Positions 6,616 to 8,099 of a stretch of 8,099 nucleotides of DNA are shown here, in pieces (positions within the stretch are counted from its first letter, which is position 1; every line of letters begins with the position of its first letter). The DNA lies in assembly GCA_030688105.1 (NCBI GenBank), contig JAUYIV010000392.1, positions 1 to 8,099 of the forward strand, in the 5' to 3' direction. The notes under the pieces are model-generated. The model was not told where the DNA came from. It searched no databases and saw only the letters and a program-made list of their open reading frames with translations. This DNA is from Actinomycetota bacterium (GTDB lineage: Bacteria > Actinomycetota > Acidimicrobiia > Spongiisociales > UBA11373). The position numbers and the translations under genes were made by a program.

Positions 6616-6647
6616 GGCTGGAGGCTGAAGGCTGGAGGCTGGAGGCT
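6616..6647. repeat. Heptanucleotide array of GGCTGGA ending on the pth stop codon
   Basis: Units GGCTGGA, GGCTGAA, GGCTGGA and GGCTGGA, plus a partial GGCT, run in perfect 7-bp phase. The final T of the partial unit is the first base of the plus-strand complement of the pth TGA stop codon. The unit sequence is unrelated to the CCCGTYG arrays, but the period is the same. On the plus strand it gives repeated GG pairs. Confidence 0.85.
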
Positions 6648-7267
6648 CATTCGGCGATCCCCAGCCGCCTGGTGGCCTCACCGGCCGCCTGACGTGCCTG
6701 CTCCCCGCCGCCGGCAATGAAAGTGCGGAGGACGTCGGCGGCTGCGGCGACGAGCAGATCGACGTCGGGGCGCTCCTTCGCCGAGAACGACCGCAGCACG
6801 AAGTCGGCGGGATCCATGCGCCCGGGCGGACGGCCGACGCCGACCTTGAGCCGCCACACCTCCTGGCTCCCGAGGGAGCGCATCACCGAGGCCACTCCGT
6901 TGTGCCCACCCGACCCGCGGCCCGACTGGAACCGCAGCTTGCCGAATGGCAGGTCGATGTCGTCGTGGACGAGGACGAGCCCCGCCTCGTCGACCTTGAA
7001 GTATTTGACCAGCCCGGACACCGGCCCGCCCGACTCGTTCATGAAGGCCATCGGGATGGCCAGGACGGCGCGACGACCGGCGATGTCGGTCTCGAGAATC
7101 TCGGCGACGATCCGCTTCGGAGCTCGCTTGAACGAAGCGCCGCCCGCCAATGTCTCGACCGCCTCGCCGCCGACGTTGTGGCGGGTCCCCGCATACTCGG
7201 CTCCGGGGTTGCGGAGTCCCACGATCAGAAGGGCGTCACCGGCCGCGGGTGACCTACGTCGTCGCAT
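6647..7267 (-). CDS. pth: Peptidyl-tRNA hydrolase
   Basis: This cytoplasmic esterase cleaves peptidyl-tRNA released during aborted translation so that tRNA is recycled. All bacterial Pth family landmarks are visible: VGLRNPG with N20, TRHNVG with the catalytic H30, FMNESG with N77, HDDIDLPFGKLRF with D102, and GSGGHNGVASV with N123. The 206 residues are slightly more than the usual 185-200, because about 11 basic residues (MRRRRSPAAGD) precede LLIVGL. ATG 7267 is the only usable start before the conserved strand. No ribosome binding site is seen, but TACCTT ends 6 nt before the ATG, consistent with a leaderless message. The gene follows rplY by 47 bp, the classic rplY-pth pair. A heptad repeat begins directly at its stop codon. 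Confidence 0.97.
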   Translation of the reverse strand: MRRRRSPAAGDALLIVGLRNPGAEYAGTRHNVGGEAVETLAGGASFKRAPKRIVAEILETDIAGRRAVLAIPMAFMNESGGPVSGLVKYFKVDEAGLVLVHDDIDLPFGKLRFQSGRGSGGHNGVASVMRSLGSQEVWRLKVGVGRPPGRMDPADFVLRSFSAKERPDVDLLVAAAADVLRTFIAGGGEQARQAAGEATRRLGIAE

Positions 7268-7273
7268 CGCGTG

Positions 7274-7279
7274 AAGGTA
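7274..7279 (-). promoter_or_regulatory. Possible -10 box for leaderless pth transcript
   Basis: On the minus strand TACCTT (TANNNT) is followed by exactly 6 nt and then the pth ATG, so the predicted transcription start coincides with the A of ATG. The base context TGATACCTT adds a weak extended -10. No clear -35 lies in the 47-bp spacer after rplY. This would give pth its own promoter in addition to read-through from rplY. Confidence 0.4.
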
Positions 7280-7314
7280 TCAGGCGTGTCGGCCCGAAAG
7301 GCGACCGCAGGGCG

Positions 7315-7995
7315 TCAGCCCTCTTCGGAGGATTCCGCCTCGGGCTCGGCCGCGGCCTCGGCGCCTTCGGGCGTTTCCTCGCCCTCAGGCAGCTCCTCGC
7401 CCTCGACCTCCTCGGGCACCTCGACCTCGACGATGCGCGGGATGATCACGGTCACGATCGACGCCCCGACGTCGTCCAGGTACTCGACGCCCTCGATGGC
7501 GGGGAGGTCGCTGACCTTCAGGGTGTCGCCCAACTCCATCGCCGAGATGTCCAGCTGAATGTGCGGCGGAATCTCCAGCGGCAGTGCCTCGACGGCGACG
7601 GAGTTGCGGATGGTCTCGACCAGTGCTCCCTCATTCCTGACGACCGACGGGATCCCCAGAAACTCGATGCCGACTTCGGCGTGGATCCTCTCCTGCAGCG
7701 AGATGCTGATGAAGTCGAGGTGGGAGATCTCGCCCCGCACCGGGTGACGCTGGATCTCGCGGGCGACGGTGAGGACGGGCTTCTTCTCACCCTCGACCTC
7801 GAGGTTGATGAGCGCGTTGGCCCCGGCCTCGGTGTGGAGTGCCGCGTGCAGGTCACGGCGATCGACGACGAGGCTGCGGGGATCGAGGCCGCGGCCGTAG
7901 AGCACCGCCGGGATCTTGCCCGCGCCACGCAAGCGCCTGCTGGGCCGGGTGCCGGCGACAGTGCGCGGCTCGGCGCGAAGGCTGACCTGATCCAT
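7315..7995 (-). CDS. rplY: 50S ribosomal protein L25, CTC/TL5 (long) form
   Basis: L25 binds 5S rRNA in the large ribosomal subunit. The 226-residue protein is the long CTC/TL5 form. An N-terminal L25 domain (about 1-95) has the RNA-binding GTRPSRRLRGAGKIPAVLYG (15-34) and AREIQRHPVRGEISHLDF (78-95). The C-terminal beta domain follows at about 96-190. After that comes an acidic tail (about 190-226) made almost entirely of Glu, Pro, Gly and Ala, as is usual in actinobacterial members. The ATG at 7995 is supported by GAGGAG with an 8-nt spacer. A plausible sigma-70-type promoter lies just upstream, so the gene probably heads the transcript shared with pth. The gene is intact and the assignment is secure. 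Confidence 0.97.
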   Translation of the reverse strand: MDQVSLRAEPRTVAGTRPSRRLRGAGKIPAVLYGRGLDPRSLVVDRRDLHAALHTEAGANALINLEVEGEKKPVLTVAREIQRHPVRGEISHLDFISISLQERIHAEVGIEFLGIPSVVRNEGALVETIRNSVAVEALPLEIPPHIQLDISAMELGDTLKVSDLPAIEGVEYLDDVGASIVTVIIPRIVEVEVPEEVEGEELPEGEETPEGAEAAAEPEAESSEEG

Positions 7996-8003
7996 GGGAG
8001 CGA

Positions 8004-8009
8004 CTCCTC
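8004..8009 (-). promoter_or_regulatory. Ribosome binding site of rplY
   Basis: GAGGAG on the minus strand lies 8 nt before the rplY ATG. It is the only strong, well-spaced Shine-Dalgarno sequence in the window and fixes the rplY start. Confidence 0.85.
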
Positions 8010-8030
8010 GGGCGAAGTGTGCGGAGCGGC

Positions 8031-8060
8031 ATTATCGCCTACAGGGCAGGCTTAGGGCAA
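8031..8060 (-). promoter_or_regulatory. Probable sigma-70-type promoter of rplY-pth
   Basis: On the minus strand TTGCCC (8060-8055) and GATAAT (8036-8031) are separated by 18 bp, matching 4 of 6 and 5 of 6 consensus bases. The implied start site gives a leader of about 30 nt that includes the GAGGAG ribosome binding site. It is the best promoter candidate in the window. Confidence 0.55.
8037..8051. promoter_or_regulatory. Inverted repeat inside the rplY promoter spacer
   Basis: The sequence GCCTACAGGGCAGGC forms a stem of four perfect pairs (GCCT/AGGC), extended by one wobble and one further pair when read as RNA. It fills nearly all of the -35 to -10 spacer, a usual place for a repressor operator. 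It is short and could be chance in GC-rich DNA. Upstream of 8061 nothing further is recognised. Confidence 0.25.
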
Positions 8061-8099
8061 AGCGGCGGGGGGATAAAGGGGAACGTCGAACGCGGACAC

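Noticed and set aside
6499..6717. N-terminal extension of glpK by about 73 residues
   Set aside because: The frame is open, but the extra residues are translated repeat and hairpin sequence and overlap the end of pth. Homologues begin a few residues before the AIDQGTTS motif.

Overview
The window is GC-rich bacterial chromosome. All six genes lie on the minus strand, so transcription runs from high to low coordinates. Pervasive G/C third positions, a GTG and a TTG start, and TANNNT boxes placed directly before start codons suggest a high-GC actinobacterium, perhaps of the Acidimicrobiia type. The taxon is inferred from style and gene order, not from a marker I could search.

Layout in transcription order: a promoter and ribosome binding site (about 8060-8004) lead into rplY, the CTC/TL5-type ribosomal protein L25 (7995-7315). 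Next come pth, peptidyl-tRNA hydrolase (7267-6647); glpK, glycerol kinase (6498-5038); pgsA, phosphatidylglycerophosphate synthase (4816-4295, true start probably further upstream); an extended-SDR NAD(P)-dependent sugar epimerase/dihydroflavonol reductase-like protein (4302-3334, overlapping pgsA by 8 nt); and mfd, transcription-repair coupling factor (from 3108, running off the window edge after 1036 codons).

rplY, pth and mfd form a long-recognised bacterial neighbourhood of translation and repair genes. Here a lipid-precursor block, glpK-pgsA-epimerase, sits between pth and mfd. GlpK makes sn-glycerol-3-phosphate, and PgsA uses it with CDP-diacylglycerol to make phosphatidylglycerophosphate.

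No new protein system is visible; all six proteins belong to known families. The unusual content is in the three larger spacers (3109-3333, 4817-5037, 6499-6646). Each contains 7-bp tandem repeats: nine units of CCCGTCG before mfd, fifteen in-phase units of a CCCGTTG family before pgsA, about 4.6 units of GGCTGGA ending on the pth stop codon, and a short decayed CTTGTCG-like run ending on the epimerase stop codon. Two arrays carry canonical G-quadruplex patterns on the transcript strand just upstream of mfd and pgsA. Two strong perfect hairpins (3225-3248 and 6525-6549) lie in the same spacers. No RNA genes, CRISPR arrays, transposases or attachment sites were seen.
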